This document shows, one piece after another, positions 21,046 through 32,668 of a DNA stretch of 64,000 nt. Origin of the DNA: Phellopilus nigrolimitatus (taxonomy: Eukaryota; Basidiomycota; Agaricomycetes; Hymenochaetales; Hymenochaetaceae); contig JAJOHG010000034.1 of the NCBI GenBank assembly GCA_021029095.1, forward strand, positions 293,042 to 357,041, given 5' to 3'. How positions within the stretch are numbered: the first letter of the stretch is position 1; each line of letters starts with the position of its first letter. Position numbers and translations under genes: made by a program. Under the pieces are notes generated by a model. That model searched no databases. It was given only the letters and a program-made list of their open reading frames with translations, and was not told the origin of the DNA.

Positions 21046-22263
21046 GGGGTTATTCGTCGTTGACGAGGAGGTCTGAGGAAAGAAGGATAGGACGCTTTGG
21101 CAGGCCTTTATACTAAAATTCAGCCACAGTCCACCCGTGACGGTTGCTGTCCCAGTCACGCCGGGTAGACAAACAGAGACAAACCATATAATAGCGCTTG
21201 GATTGTAATGCCCCTATCAGAATACAAGCAGTGCCATTTTGGGAGATAATTGGATGGGTTCGTGTGTTTGGTGTCGCTTGGACACTGCGACGAGAATAGT
21301 CAAACTGCCCTGGTATGTCGCTTAGACTTGACAATAGCTTTCCGGCTTCATATTCTGAGGGATGCCTATCGACTATAAAGACTGTGCGCATTGGAGCTCT
21401 AAATAATTTGTAGTCACTGCATACACCGTAAGTAATATCGGCACGATATATGTTTTTAAAACATACGGTAAGTTATTTTGTAACTTTTCAGGTCTCGAAA
21501 TAGTTTTTCGCTCAAGCACACACATATGTGCTATCCGATCTGTTCGTTGACTCTGATTAAATGGATGGATCCCGAGCGACGTGAGCTGGGATGACAGGAA
21601 GGCAAATCCCCCGAATGCTCTCGCTTAGCACCCAATCATTTTTTTTCCTATTGATATCAAACGAAGACATTATAAGCACTGTTTTCAAGTCAATGCATTT
21701 TACAGAATGTCTTATGCGCCATCGTGTGTGATTCGCATCAGCTTGAGGACTTCATGCTCGCTTTGAGCGCCAAATCAAGAACAGCCAGACCAGACCCCTT
21801 TTCTCCGAGTTTTCATTTGTCCTACTTGTCAGAAACTGGTAATCCCGTATGATGTCATCTACAGTAGATAGATCAAGTGAAAAGGATGAGGGAAGTGAGA
21901 CAAACAGAGGTAAGTCGCAGAGCGGATGTCCAGCGATCGAAGAAAAACTGGCTGATCGAGAAGCTCAGAAGCTGGGTTCAGAAAAGAGCATATCGTAAGC
22001 ACGGTGTTTCCTAAGTAAGAAACTTCGCTCTGTCGTTGCACTCTGTTTTCAAAAGAAAGGAGAAGTCCGGCCTCGTGCTTTCGGTGTATGGAAATGGTAT
22101 GCGTTACCCTTTCAAAGAAAATATAATTTCTTAGAAATACAGGTACAAGTATAGCGGGCCGGGGATTTCTTCTGGTGTATACGATTTTCATCGCATGTAA
22201 TAGTTAGTAGACCACCTCCTCCCTCTTTATCGTTAGCCATAATTGCCCTTCCTCAACCCGGAT
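21046..22263. other. Intergenic 1.2 kb
   Basis: Holds the TATA box and AGCCACAG motif of the small Ser-rich gene (21108-21130). The rest is AT-rich with no supported gene. Confidence 0.45.
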
Positions 22264-24089
22264 TTACCATATCGTTCCCTCAAGGACTTGCGAAACATTC
22301 TGACCCCAGATGGTTTGCGCCGCGCCTGTAGAGTAGGAGTCACCCGGGTCAGCTAATCTTTCGGTAGGGCAAGCTGAAAGAACTAGAGAAGGAATCAGGA
22401 AGTAAAAGTAAACGCACTAGAGGAGTGGTAGTTGTTTCTAAAGGGTCGCACACGTAAAGAAGAATTAGTTACCCGCCTTAAATGATCGCATTATTGGCGG
22501 AATAACTTACCCCCAGAAGTCACCAGTTCCTCCGAAAGATGTATTGTCGATGAAGCCGAAGGCGGTCGGGTCATCCAACACCTGCGTGAATGCAGTATTC
22601 GAGTCCCATATCCACGTAGAGACCTGTCAGCAAAGAGTACGTGATTGAGTACCCCGATGTTCCAGAAAAACTGAAAAAAGAACCGATAACTTACGCCTGT
22701 GTTGTTAGCTTTGAGCTGTGTGACTCGGTCAACAAGCTTCGAATTGAATCCGGCGATGATAGACTTCTCGAGCGCTTGTGCTGAGGCAGGTTCGGCCAGC
22801 ATCTTGTTTCCCATGATATATAAGTAAATCGAGCTTTTTAATTGCATCATGGACATACCAATGGTGAGCGGTCGATGGGTGGTACGTTGATGAAAAGGAA
22901 GTTCCGTCCGCCGACAGCACTAGTACTTATCAGTACAGAAGATCAGGTTCAAGGTGTGTATAAAAATCATACTACTAGACGTGTCTGAAGTTCAGTATGT
23001 GCAGCGCAGATAAACTTCTTGAAACTTACAATCTCTTGAACGAGTGCGAAGTACGCATCCAGGAGCGTGTCAGAGAACCTGTTTCCCATAAGTTACACTT
23101 ACTCAGACCACTTATTCACGCCGTCGTAAGTACTTACGCATCTCGATCGCCGCCTGAGGAGTAACTGTTACCAATATCATTGATTCCGATCCAGAATGAG
23201 AACATCGAGTCCTCGCTAGTCCACGGAGCCGCCGCTGGTTTGTTCGCGGCGCCGCTTAGGAATTGGTTGACCTGGTCGCCGAGAGACAGGACCGTTGGCT
23301 CGTAGGGGGCAACGAGCGAAGCATTGATGGTAGCGCCTCCGTAGGCGTAATTGTAGGTGAGAATTAATGAGTTATTGTACTGCACAGTGATAACGTCGAT
23401 CCAGTTGACACCCCCGACAGCGGTGTATCCCTGTGCGAAACTCGCGTCAGCGTTGAAGCTGCATGAAAAGGCAGTCACACTGGAGTACCGGATACGGCGG
23501 GTTCCCAAGAGGATTCCCGATGGCTGGGAGAGTCTCATTCGGCTCGAATCCTGTTTGCGTATAAGAATCACCGCTTCAAGCCAAGCCACAGGGATTTAAT
23601 GATTTCTATTATCAAGAAAAAAAAATACAAATTCTTACAAGCTGAACCAATAATTGACGCCGGTAATGGGGACCGAAGTCGGAGCACCACTAGTGGAAGT
23701 TGAAGTCAAAGTTGCACTTGACGAGCTCGCCGCCCCAGGGACACATTGCGAATAATCTGTGTCCGTTACATAATTCAAATCCGGGAAGGCGAAGCAGATC
23801 AACGCGAAATACTCACAATCATTCAGGACCGAACAAGAAGAACTTGATTTAACTGTCTAAGCAATTCCTTTCCCGATGCAAATGGTAGATAAAGGAGCAT
23901 TTACCCAGAGACGCAAGTCGTCGCGCCAGACCAGCCGATCCCACCACCTAGCAAATGAATTATCGAGTCAACAGCAAGTTCTGGCAACATAAGGGACAAT
24001 CGTATACACTGCTGCCAAGTTTCTTGCTGGCCCAGGACAGACACGACAGACACAAAGAGAGCAGAAGCCAGAGAGGTCCTAGAAAGCAT
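22264..24089 (-). CDS. Secreted CE16 (GDSL) acetyl esterase with N-terminal CBM1
   Basis: Plant-wall enzyme that removes acetyl groups from hemicellulose oligomers. Signal peptide MLSRTSLASALFVSVVSVLG, then a cellulose-binding module type 1 assembled from four exons (WQQCGGIGWSGATTCVSG, then SSCSVLNDYYSQCVPG with the usual cysteines and aromatics), a Ser/Thr linker, and the SGNH hydrolase: nucleophile Ser in FSFGDSYTQTGF, GYTAVGGVNWID, YAYGGATI, the Asn block FWIGINDIGNSY, NFLFINVPPIDRSPL and catalytic-His segment NNYHSSSA. At least ten exons. One junction (between 23035 and about 22920) did not close in frame under any GT-AG choice tried, so a micro-exon or indel is possible there. The stop is at 22264. 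Confidence 0.85.
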
Positions 24090-24610
24090 GTTGAGGATGA
24101 ATAGACTGTCGAATTCGACTTTGCCAGCAACAAACAGCCAGCGCAGGCCACAGTGCATCCTTTATAATGTTCAAGATCAACAGACGGATAAACACGCGCC
24201 ATTCTTCGGCCGTCTTGTGACGTTAAGAGTTTCATCTATGTACAGTCGCCAGCTTGTCAATGGCGACGGACGATCACAGACTATACCGAGCTTCCGCCGA
24301 AGTATTTCATCCAGGTCTAGATTTCGGACAGAGTACTTCATCCCGACTTCGTGTCTATATGTATCAGTCATTAAAGTCAGCAGAAATAGCGGAGTGGTCC
24401 AGAAGTTGCGCAGGGGGTTGTGCAGAGACCCGGATGTAGTTGCCGAAGCTAAGAATCAAGTCTGTTGCTGTATTTGAGGTCTCGCAAGCCGAGGTCGCAC
24501 AAAGTAGCGAGCATCATCCGCAGAAGAACCGCGGACCAATTCTACCTTTGTCAGTAAGAAAAAAAGGAAATCGCGTCTTGACGCCTTCGATGCTCGTAAG
24601 TACGAACACA
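24090..24610. other. Promoter region of the esterase and 3' flank of glucosidase II
   Basis: Minus-strand TATAAAG at about 24160-24166, some 75 bp upstream of the esterase ATG. No gene supported in the remainder. Confidence 0.45.
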
Positions 24611-27600
24611 CTATTCAATAATGATATCCCAACCCGCCGAAACGAATACACCCGGGTTCTTAATCGTCAGCACGCTCGCCGCACCTTCCTTCTTGCCCAC
24701 AGACGACACGCCTTCGACATACTCCCACTCCAAAGCGCGACCGTCATCCGTCTTCACGGCAGCCGGCTTCTTCCCCAGGCCGAGCACGGCTATCCTCTCG
24801 ATTTTCACATTCTTGATGCTCTCTGCAAACGCATTCGTGGGGTCGTATGTTGCGAGCGCGACACCGTCGACAGCCTCCGCGAGGTGCGCAGTGACAAGAT
24901 CTGTGCTCTTGAGTCGCAGGCTCTTGCTCTTGCCTTTCCCTTTGCTCTCCGCAACGAACTCCCGCCATACAATTTGTCCGTGCTCGTGAGCGAAACTGTC
25001 ACCATCGTCAAGGTACAACTCGCCGCGTGCGGTGCCCGTGCCGTCGAGCGCGACGCGCAGCGTGAAGGGGTCGCGCTTCATCAGTGGCGAAGATCTGCGA
25101 GGGGCGCTCACGCGTAGGAATAATAGAGCCTCCTTGGATGAGAAGCGGGAGTTGGTCGAGCTCAGCCTTGACGGTGATCTCTTTCTGGCCGCCTCGATAG
25201 ATGCTGTTTGTGAAGTAATCGTAGTACGGCTGATAAACGAAAAATCAGCTTCTGGCGGTAGAGAAGTCAATTGGTCTGCTGACCTTCTTATCTGACAAAT
25301 AAACAGTCGTCTCAGTTGCACCCTTCGTAGTAACTGGTTTCACAAGCAAGCCAGACGAGCCAACATAGAACTGGTCGTCGATAGAGGCACCAGTTTCATC
25401 GCCAGGGAATACAAAGAATTGGGGTCTATATTATCGCGTACAATCAGTTACTTATCATCCTGTCTTTCACATCAAAGCAAACACGCTTACCGCAACACCG
25501 GAGAGCCCGTTACGCTCGTCTCGCGGAACGCGGTGTACCAAACCGGAAGCAGCTTGTAGCGGAGCCGGAGCACATCGCGCAAGATGCTCTTGTAAGGCTC
25601 GTCGAGGAGGTACGGTTCGCGACGCTTCGTGTCGATGTGCGCGTGCGCCCTGAAAAAGGGGAAAAACGCGCCGAGCTGGTACCAGCGCACGAGCATCTCT
25701 GGTTCAGGATTCCCGAAGAAACCACCGACGTCCGCTATAGAAACATCAAGGTCAATGAAAAGGATAAGGCAAGTATGGCAAAAATGCTGATTACCTCCGG
25801 AAAAGGACATTCCGCCCAAGCTGTTCGCGAGCACCATTTTAAGGCCAACAGCCATGTGCTCCCAGGTGCCGAGGTTGTCGCCCGTCCACATCGCGCCGAA
25901 ACGGTGAGAGCCAGCGAAGAAAGAACGGGTGAGAACGAATGGGCGCTTCGGAGGATCCGAACGCGCGTAAAGAGCTTGCCATGTTTGATTCGACTGCGCG
26001 TAGCAAAACGTTAATCAATGAGATGCGATGTTGTATAATAATATACTCACGAAGAGCATGCCATTAATGTTGTGTACATCCCTATGCTCCCAGCCACCAT
26101 AATGAACGCTGTCTTTCGGCATAGTAATCTCAGGACCGTTGAAAATCGCGGGCTGGCGAAGAAATCAGTTAGTCTCCTCGTATAACAAGAGAAAGACTCA
26201 CTTCATTCATATCATTCCAGACTCCAACATTCTCTGTGCTGTCTAGCCACGAATACTTGCCGTTTTCTAAAGGCGTGGTCTTGAAAAGGTCCCTCCACCA
26301 GGCCCAGCTCTTAGGATTAAAGAAGTCCACCCAGGAGCTGCTCCCAGTCCAACACCATCCCTCATACTCGGTCTCACCGTTCGATTGCTTAACGAGAACA
26401 TCCAACTCGGTCGCTTCCTTGTAAATTGGGTAGTCTTTAGCACGCTTAAGATGCGGGTCGATGATTACAACCATCTGTGCAGTTAACGTGTAAGAATGCA
26501 TGGGGTGTAATGAAAGACGGGCGTTTACCTTGCGTCCAATCGCCTCAACATCGTTGGTCATGTCAACAGGGTCCGGGAATGACTTCTTATCCCAAATAAA
26601 GTACTTATGCTCCTCTGCGTACTCAATGTCGAGCCAGAACACGTCGACAGGGATGTCCTCCTCGTCGAAACGGTGCTGAACACTGCGGACGTCGTCTGAG
26701 CTAATGTAGTTCCAGCGGCACTGGTGGTAGCCGAGCGCCCACTGTGCGGGAAGGACGGGCGCTCCTGTAAGGCGCGCGTACTGTGCGGCGACCGCGGCAG
26801 GCGTTGGGCCAGGAAGGAGGAAGGTATCGAGCACGCCGGATTCCGATACCCAGTGCGTGTGCGACGCGTCCGCGCTGGGGTGCGCGACGTCGATCCACGT
26901 CTCGGAGCCGACGACGTGAAAGACGCCAACGGTCGAACCTGAGGCCGCATGCGCGTACAGGAGCGGGATCGAGCCGTACAGCGACATGGGCGAGGACGCA
27001 AGGTACTCGAAGACATCTGCATTGTGCAGCCGGTACGGCTCGTCAAAGACGGGAGATTCGCCTGCAGTAGTGGGGAGGTCGAGCAGCGTCGCGTGCTGAG
27101 GGATACCGTAAAGGTGGCCGTGATGAGGGAAGTCGATGTCGATGGACAGGGATTCGGGTCCCTTGGGTTTCTTGTCCGTCCACGACTTGAACGTCTCCTC
27201 CCACCAACCATCCTCCTCGCCCTCAAACCAAGCAGCTGGATTTGGTTTCTCCTCAAGGACTTCCTGAGCGGATTCTTCACCCGGCGCTGCCGCGACCGTC
27301 GGCTCTTCCTTGGTCCTGAAGTGCTCCATGTTCAACAGCCCTCCGCCATTCAGCACGATCTCCTCCTGACCGCCTCTTAGCAGTGACACCTTCAACGGTT
27401 CGTATTTGACAACGACTGTCACGTCGCCATACACCGCGCGAACATCTTTCTTGCCAACCGTCCACTGGACATTGCTGCTGACCTTCGGATCAGCAATGAG
27501 AGCCCACGATGCCGTCTCATCGTAGCGCTTCCGCAGCCCATCAACTTCGTCCATGCGCACGCGGACGACACCATCCTGGAGAACCTGCAGGTCGAGTTTG

Positions 27601-27851
27601 AACTTGATATCGGGGTATACAGATGATTTGACCGCTGCGGAGAAGGTTGCCTCTCCCGCAGCAACAGCTACAGAAGATGCATCGACTGAGTAGGGCGAGT
27701 TCCAGGTAGGCCCCGCTTCTTTTGCCCGCGCCGCAAGTGCTCGGCCTCTCCGGCAGAACGCAGACTGGGAACAGGTCTTCCAGTCACCGGCTTTGAGTGC
27801 AAAGAGCGTTGGCAGACAGCATAGCAAAACCGCGAGCTGTAATGCCCGCAT
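24611..27851 (-). CDS. Glucosidase II alpha subunit (GH31), with probable frameshift
   Basis: ER enzyme that trims the two inner glucose residues from N-glycans in the calnexin cycle. Start at [20 protein letters not shown], a signal peptide; an upstream in-frame Met was rejected because it would bury that signal. Then [11 protein letters not shown], the N-terminal GH31 sandwich, [35 protein letters not shown] with the nucleophile Asp, the acid-base region around [35 protein letters not shown] and [14 protein letters not shown]. The C-terminal sandwich reads [15 protein letters not shown] and then continues as [20 protein letters not shown] only one base out of frame (near 25105), too close for an intron. 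Final residues are WDIIIE. About ten exons. Apart from the frame break the gene is complete. Confidence 0.9.
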
Positions 27852-28726
27852 TTTGAGTGTCCTCGAGCCTAAGAATTGTCTGTCTCGTTGTGCACACCAA
27901 GCACAGGTGTCGCTTGGCGGCAAATGATGGTGGTCGAGAGAGTTGACGCCGTGTCGCGTGCAAAGTGATCGCCACGTCGCACGCGCGCACTCTATCAGCT
28001 AGCAAATTCCCCGCCGTCCCAACTACATTGGATAGTCAAAAATATCTAACTACACGAGTTTCTTACGAGCACGAAAAGAATATTGGATACAAACACACTG
28101 TCCCGAAAAGAACGAGCATTTAGTTTTTGATAAATTCTCAGGGAATCATTCAACAGCTCGTATGGGCGAGCCATTCAAATACGGCGACGGAGCGAGGACA
28201 GCTCGAACCCGTCGATGGTCTTCTGGTTAAAAACAGCGGTGCCGCAGTCTATGTGCGTCCCGGTGCGGGATATTGCAACCATACTCGGAGTGTGATACTC
28301 TTAACGATTTGGTGGCGGGAAAAAAACAGGATTGTCAGGATACGGCTGTCTCTCCGTCCAACTTGTGAAAAATATCATACACCGGCGTGTCAACTCCTGA
28401 ACCAAAAAAGCGTTCAGCCTATCCTTCATAAATACCGAAACATGCACTGGCGTCCTCATCAAGCTGAAGGGAACGGACTGCACTCAAATGCTACGTTGAT
28501 TGCGACACCAGACATACGCTTCGAAGTATCGAGAAGGCACGAAGTAGTTTTCACTTGTTCAATCTGAGCTACGCACGCTTTCAGCCGAGCATGGAAGCAA
28601 GCCTTCGTACAATAACTAAGATCCTATTATACAACCTGTATAAATCAAACGATCAACATCTAGTGACATTCAGAGATTCGTAGACATCTTACTCCAATGT
28701 CGCAGGCTTCTTCTAAACGTGCAATT
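27852..28726. other. Intergenic 0.87 kb
   Basis: Upstream flank of glucosidase II and 3' flank of the CoA-transferase. A plus frame at 28127-28567 shows no motif or bias and is not called. Confidence 0.45.
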
Positions 28727-30454
28727 TCATCCAATGATACCCCGGGATCGAAGATCCGCCATGTTTGGCTCAGTAAGCCCCAGTAGTCCAACGAGTACCT
28801 CCTCATTATGTTGTCCAAGATCGGGTCCTGCCCAACGAGTCCGTGTATCACATTCAAGGATAGGCGCGACTCGTGAGACATCCAGATCCCATCCCTCTCC
28901 GACAGTTTTTGACGCATTCATAGTGTTGCTCGGAGAGACGTGCACGCGTTCAATCATGCCTCGCGCCTGAACGTGGTCATTTTCCGTGATGTCTTTCACG
29001 TTCATGATCCGGCCAACGGGGACGCGCGCCTCGTCCATGGCCCTGCAGACCTCTTCCGGCGTGTGCTGGCGTGTCCATGCTGAGATCGCGTCCTCAATCT
29101 CTGCTTGCCGCGGGACGCGCCTGTGGTTACCAGCGTACTCGGGCCCAATGAGGTCAGGGCGCCCGATAGCGGACATGAGACGCTCGTAAATCGATTCGCC
29201 GTTCGCGCCGATTACGACGTACGCAGAAGGTGCGGAGGTCGGGTACGCGTTTGTTGGCACGATGCCGGTGACGGAAGAGCCAGAAGGACCGCGGATTACG
29301 CCCTTACGCGAATATTCGGGAACTATCCCTTCCATGAGGTTCATCATGCTAATGTACGAGTGTCCGATATTAGAGAGTATCGAAATAGTAAAATGAACAT
29401 TTGCGCACCTTTCCATAATGCTGACATCGACCGCCTGTCCGCCATTCTTACCGTTAGCTTTCCGCTTGCTTTTCGAAAGCAAGGCCAGAACCTACCCAAT
29501 CCCGTCAGGCCCGATAATATAATCCAACTCGAGTGAACAACCTACCGCGCCAAAAGCTGCATGTAGACCCGTTATTGAATCTCCCAGGCTAATGTTTGGG
29601 CGTACAGGTGCGCCTGCAAGCATGCCCGTCTCCGGGTCTGGAAATCCGTTGATGAAGCGGAATCCCGACTCCGCCTCGCACACAGAGGCATAGCCGCCGC
29701 GGGACGCCCATGGACCTGTCTGACCGTAGCCGCTCACGCGAGTGAAAATGAGATCGGGATTGTGAGGGTGGAGGTCCGAAGGACCAAGTCTCCATTTTTC
29801 CAGAGCTGCACATAGATGATTATGGGCCTATTCGCATAGAGGTCAAGCAGCGTACTTCCGGGCTTGAAATTCTCGAGAAGGATGTCGCTCTTAATCGCGA
29901 GCTCCTTGACTAGCCTTGGAACAGCAGTTTGTTATTGGCATATTCATCAGAGCAGAGGGTAGACTCACTTCTTCCCTTCATCCTTCCTCAGATCAATCGT
30001 CACGCTCTTCTTGTTCCGGGCGAGGCTTCTAAACCATGGACTAACGCCATCGACATCGAGCTCCCGCCAGACGCGGACCGGGTCTCCAACATTTGGTGGC
30101 TCAACCTTGATCACCTCGGCGCCAAAATGACTGATATGTCGGGAGCGTGGGTTATCATGATCTCCTGGACTCAGAGGATGTAATGTGAGTGCTTTACCCT
30201 AGCAATTGTCCAGCAAACGGCCCGGCAACAAGCTGGCCTAGCTCGAGGACGCGGACGCCAGCCAGAGGCAGTTCCGAAACCTTTTCCTGCACTGCATCTT
30301 CTTGACTTGAAAGTAATTTTAATGTAGTCATTGAATAGCTCTTCATACGGCAGCGGCCTCACCTCGCGCTCGATCCGTACGCAGCACGAGCAAGCCCGAG
30401 AAGCGTTCGTCGCGTTTGACGCGCGGAAAAGGCGGAACGTCGCAGACAAAGCAT
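28727..30454 (-). CDS. Mitochondrial class III CoA-transferase (CaiB/SUGCT type)
   Basis: Family III acyl-CoA transferase moving CoA between carboxylic acids; nearest in pattern to succinyl-CoA:glutarate CoA-transferases, but the substrate cannot be read from sequence. Start at MLCLRRSAFSARQTRRTLLG, an Arg/Ser-rich mitochondrial presequence; this frame, unlike the longer one starting at 30545, joins in frame to PLAGVRVLELGQLVAGPFAG. Further blocks: GAEVIKVEPPNVGDPVR, ARNKKSVTIDLRKDEGKK, FTRVSGYGQTGPWASRGGY and the catalytic Asp in ISLGDSITGLHAAFGA. C-terminal part: VPTNAYPTSAPSAYVVIGAN, DEARVPVGRIMNVKDI and an end at LGLTEPNMADLRSRGIIG. About eight exons; first exon 30454-30363. Confidence 0.88.
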
Positions 30455-30545
30455 CTTGAATGTGAATTGTGTCGGCCTTGACACTAGAGCTCAGGCCAAG
30501 AATCTGTGGGCTGAAGGTTCGTCGCATGGTCAAGCGTGGTCCCAT

Positions 30546-30767
30546 GAAAGGCCCGAAGCACGGCGCGTGAAGTTACTCGGGTCTTTTCGGCCGAAAACTT
30601 AACGATACATTTTTTATTTTTTATTTCAATTCAAGGTGTACTAGATAATGATAAGTTATGTGCAGAGAGGCTTTAGAGCAATGCGTATGAGAATATGGCG
30701 AAAGCGATGATGGCGGCTGATGATGTTTACATGGCGCATGAGAGAAGAGAAGTAGAACGTCCGCACC
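30546..30767. other. Spacer between CoA-transferase and duplicate copy
   Basis: Short AT-rich region; no gene seen. It contains no TATA box comparable to that of the first copy of the duplicated gene. Confidence 0.4.
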
Positions 30768-31250
30768 CTCCTCTCATACACACCTATCCACTACCCACAC
30801 CCACATTAGCCCAGCGACATGCCTGCCGTCCGCACTGGCCCTCTGCGCCGCACGTCTTCGACGTCGTCCACCTCGAGCACGAGCTCCAAGAGCTCCTCGC
30901 CCCCACTCCCATCGCCGACATCCTCGACGCAGAGGTCTCCCAGACTCCAGCGTCGACTCACCCCACCGGTCCTCTCTGGACCGAATAAGGAGAACGAGCC
31001 AATCGGCCCATCCACGACACCCGTGCCCACGACGCCCCGCAAAAAGGGCAAGAGCGCGAAGGGGCGCAACGGGTGCTCTCCCTCCAGTGGGAGCGACTCG
31101 TCACTGTCTTCTGCGACGGGGTCGCCTTTAACGCCGTCGTCGCCTTCGACGTTCAAGCCCTCCCCTATAGAACTAGAGATCCAATTACTCATCGTGCAGC
31201 GCGCGAAGGAGCTCACGGAGAGCCCGCTCGCCGACGCGACAGAAGCCTAT
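30768..31250 (+). repeat. Inverted segmental duplicate, copy 2
   Basis: Inverted copy of 20485-20970, nearly identical (few substitutions across 480 bp). Ends exactly at 31250 after the Ala-Tyr codons, where the two loci diverge completely. Confidence 0.8.
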
Positions 31251-31373
31251 ATGCGCACTGAAATAGAAATGCGGTATAAAACAGTGAACAGTCCACAAGA
31301 GGAGGATGAGGAAAGCGAGGGATGTTCGTCGACTCAGTTCAGAAAGAGAACTTGGGCATCGAAGGCATGTTGA
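30819..31373 (+). pseudogene. Truncated duplicate of the small Ser/Thr-rich gene fused to new sequence
   Basis: Reads MPAVRTGPLRRTSS through EIQLLIVQRAKELTESPLAD as copy 1 does, but the last ten residues of copy 1 are replaced by about 40 unrelated residues (from RTEIEMRYKTVN to the stop at 31373). The new tail runs antisense over the 3' end of the 31339-32668 gene. The leader is truncated and lacks the TATA/AGCCACAG promoter of copy 1, so expression is doubtful. Open frame is retained, so a recent origin is likely. Confidence 0.6.
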
Positions 31374-32668
31374 GCGAAGGGAAAGCCGCAGCCGATGGAA
31401 GGTTGTTGTGGGCAGAAACATCATTTCCATCGTCATTCAGGTTAAACCGTTTGTGTAACTGTTCGGCAACCCGCTCGATCTCCATGTCAAAGGCGCTCAT
31501 TCCCGAGGTCATAATGAGTTGGTCGTTGATGGCTGCGAGTCGCAAGGCACTCGCATTGTACCCCTCGTCATAGTCCTCGTCGATTTCACGCACAGGCATC
31601 CCGGGCGTGGTAGCGGGAGTCCGGGAATCAGAAGCCGAAGTTGCTGACGAAGACGACGATAGTGAGAGCACAGAGGTTGAGATGGCCGCCTGAGAGCAAG
31701 GGACGGCGGCAGACGGGACCACGCGCTCGTCATCTGCATCACATATCATTTCGTCGCCCGAGGAGGCGCGACGAGAATCGCTCCCATTTTGTTTCGAGGC
31801 AGACTTTGCCGTTGCGTACATCTGGTGCATGATCTGGTACTTAGACTTCATATGTCTAAGTTCCTTCTGCAGTTCTCGGTTCTCGCCCTCAAGCGCGTCA
31901 TACTTCCGTGCCTGATCGGTGAGAGCGTCTTGCAGCTCTTTCACTTTCGCCTGAAGGTCTACGGGCGGTGGTGCCACGAAAACATCGTCAAGGAAAGGCA
32001 CTGTCAAAGCGCATCAGCAGCGTGTACGAAGGATGGACAGATGGTACACATACCATCCGGAAAGTCCTGAAAATCCTCTTTTTCTGGCATCCCAAACTTC
32101 GTAGTTCGGACAGGGCCAGGTGTCGGATTCATGTCAAAAGGCACTACATATATGTCAGCTAAGGAGAACTCAATTGAACGAACAACACTTACTCGTGCTG
32201 CTGCTACCTGAATGCGAAGGGTACGACATCCTGCCGCGAGCACGCAATCCTAAACGCGAAAGTAGAGATAAGTATACCTGAGTGCATCGCACAATGTGGC
32301 TGAGGCTCTTACTAGTTTCCAGTCTGCTTGTCACCGCGTCATCCATGAAACTCGCGACAGGAGGAGGATGTTCTGCGCTTCGGCGACGTACTGCGTCAGC
32401 ACGACGTTTCTTCATCCCTGTTTGCGGAATGTCGAGGAGCGGCGAGGTTCTCTTGCGAGGAGGGGTCGATGGTCCTGCAATATCGGTCTGCGATTGCGCG
32501 AAGCGCACGCGCTGTAAGACGCAAAGCGTGGATCGTCAGTTCAGGATTGGAACGCGCGACACGTAGGCGTATGCTCATAACGAGGGCGGAAGTTGGAGAA
32601 CATACCGTGTATGGCTTTCTGGACGCGCCCGCCGCATTTGTCTTGTTCTGTCTATCTGCGCCTGGCAT
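31339..32668 (-). CDS. Leucine-zipper-like coiled-coil nuclear protein, hypothetical
   Basis: Exons 32668-32606, 32511-32313, 32249-32193, 32143-32054, 32000-31339 give exactly 356 residues. N-terminal third is basic and Ser/Pro-rich (STPPRKRTSPLLDIP, MKKRRADAVRRRS). A heptad segment follows (LQAKVKELQDALTDQARKYD continuing through ELQKELRHMKSKYQIMHQMY), then a Ser-rich acidic region and a C-terminal helix FDMEIERVAEQLHKRFNL. It resembles a bZIP only loosely: the basic cluster is about 100 residues before the zipper, not adjacent. Likely a nuclear scaffold or regulator; no family recognised. Confidence 0.72.

Noticed and set aside
26558..27280. 240-codon Ser/Arg/Thr-rich minus frame
   Set aside because: Second-frame shadow of glucosidase II alpha, whose GH31 motifs lie in the other frame.
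28660..28780. Alternative C-terminus of the CoA-transferase reading GVSLDEIARLEEACDIGV
   Set aside because: It resembles the family ending, but is in a frame that needs an unsupported join; the in-frame ending GLTEPNMADLRSRGIIG is also typical.
30171..30545. Longer start MGPRLTMRRTFSPQ for the CoA-transferase
   Set aside because: That frame cannot be joined to the catalytic exon; the MLCLRRSAF frame joins at a GT-AG site and gives a clear presequence.
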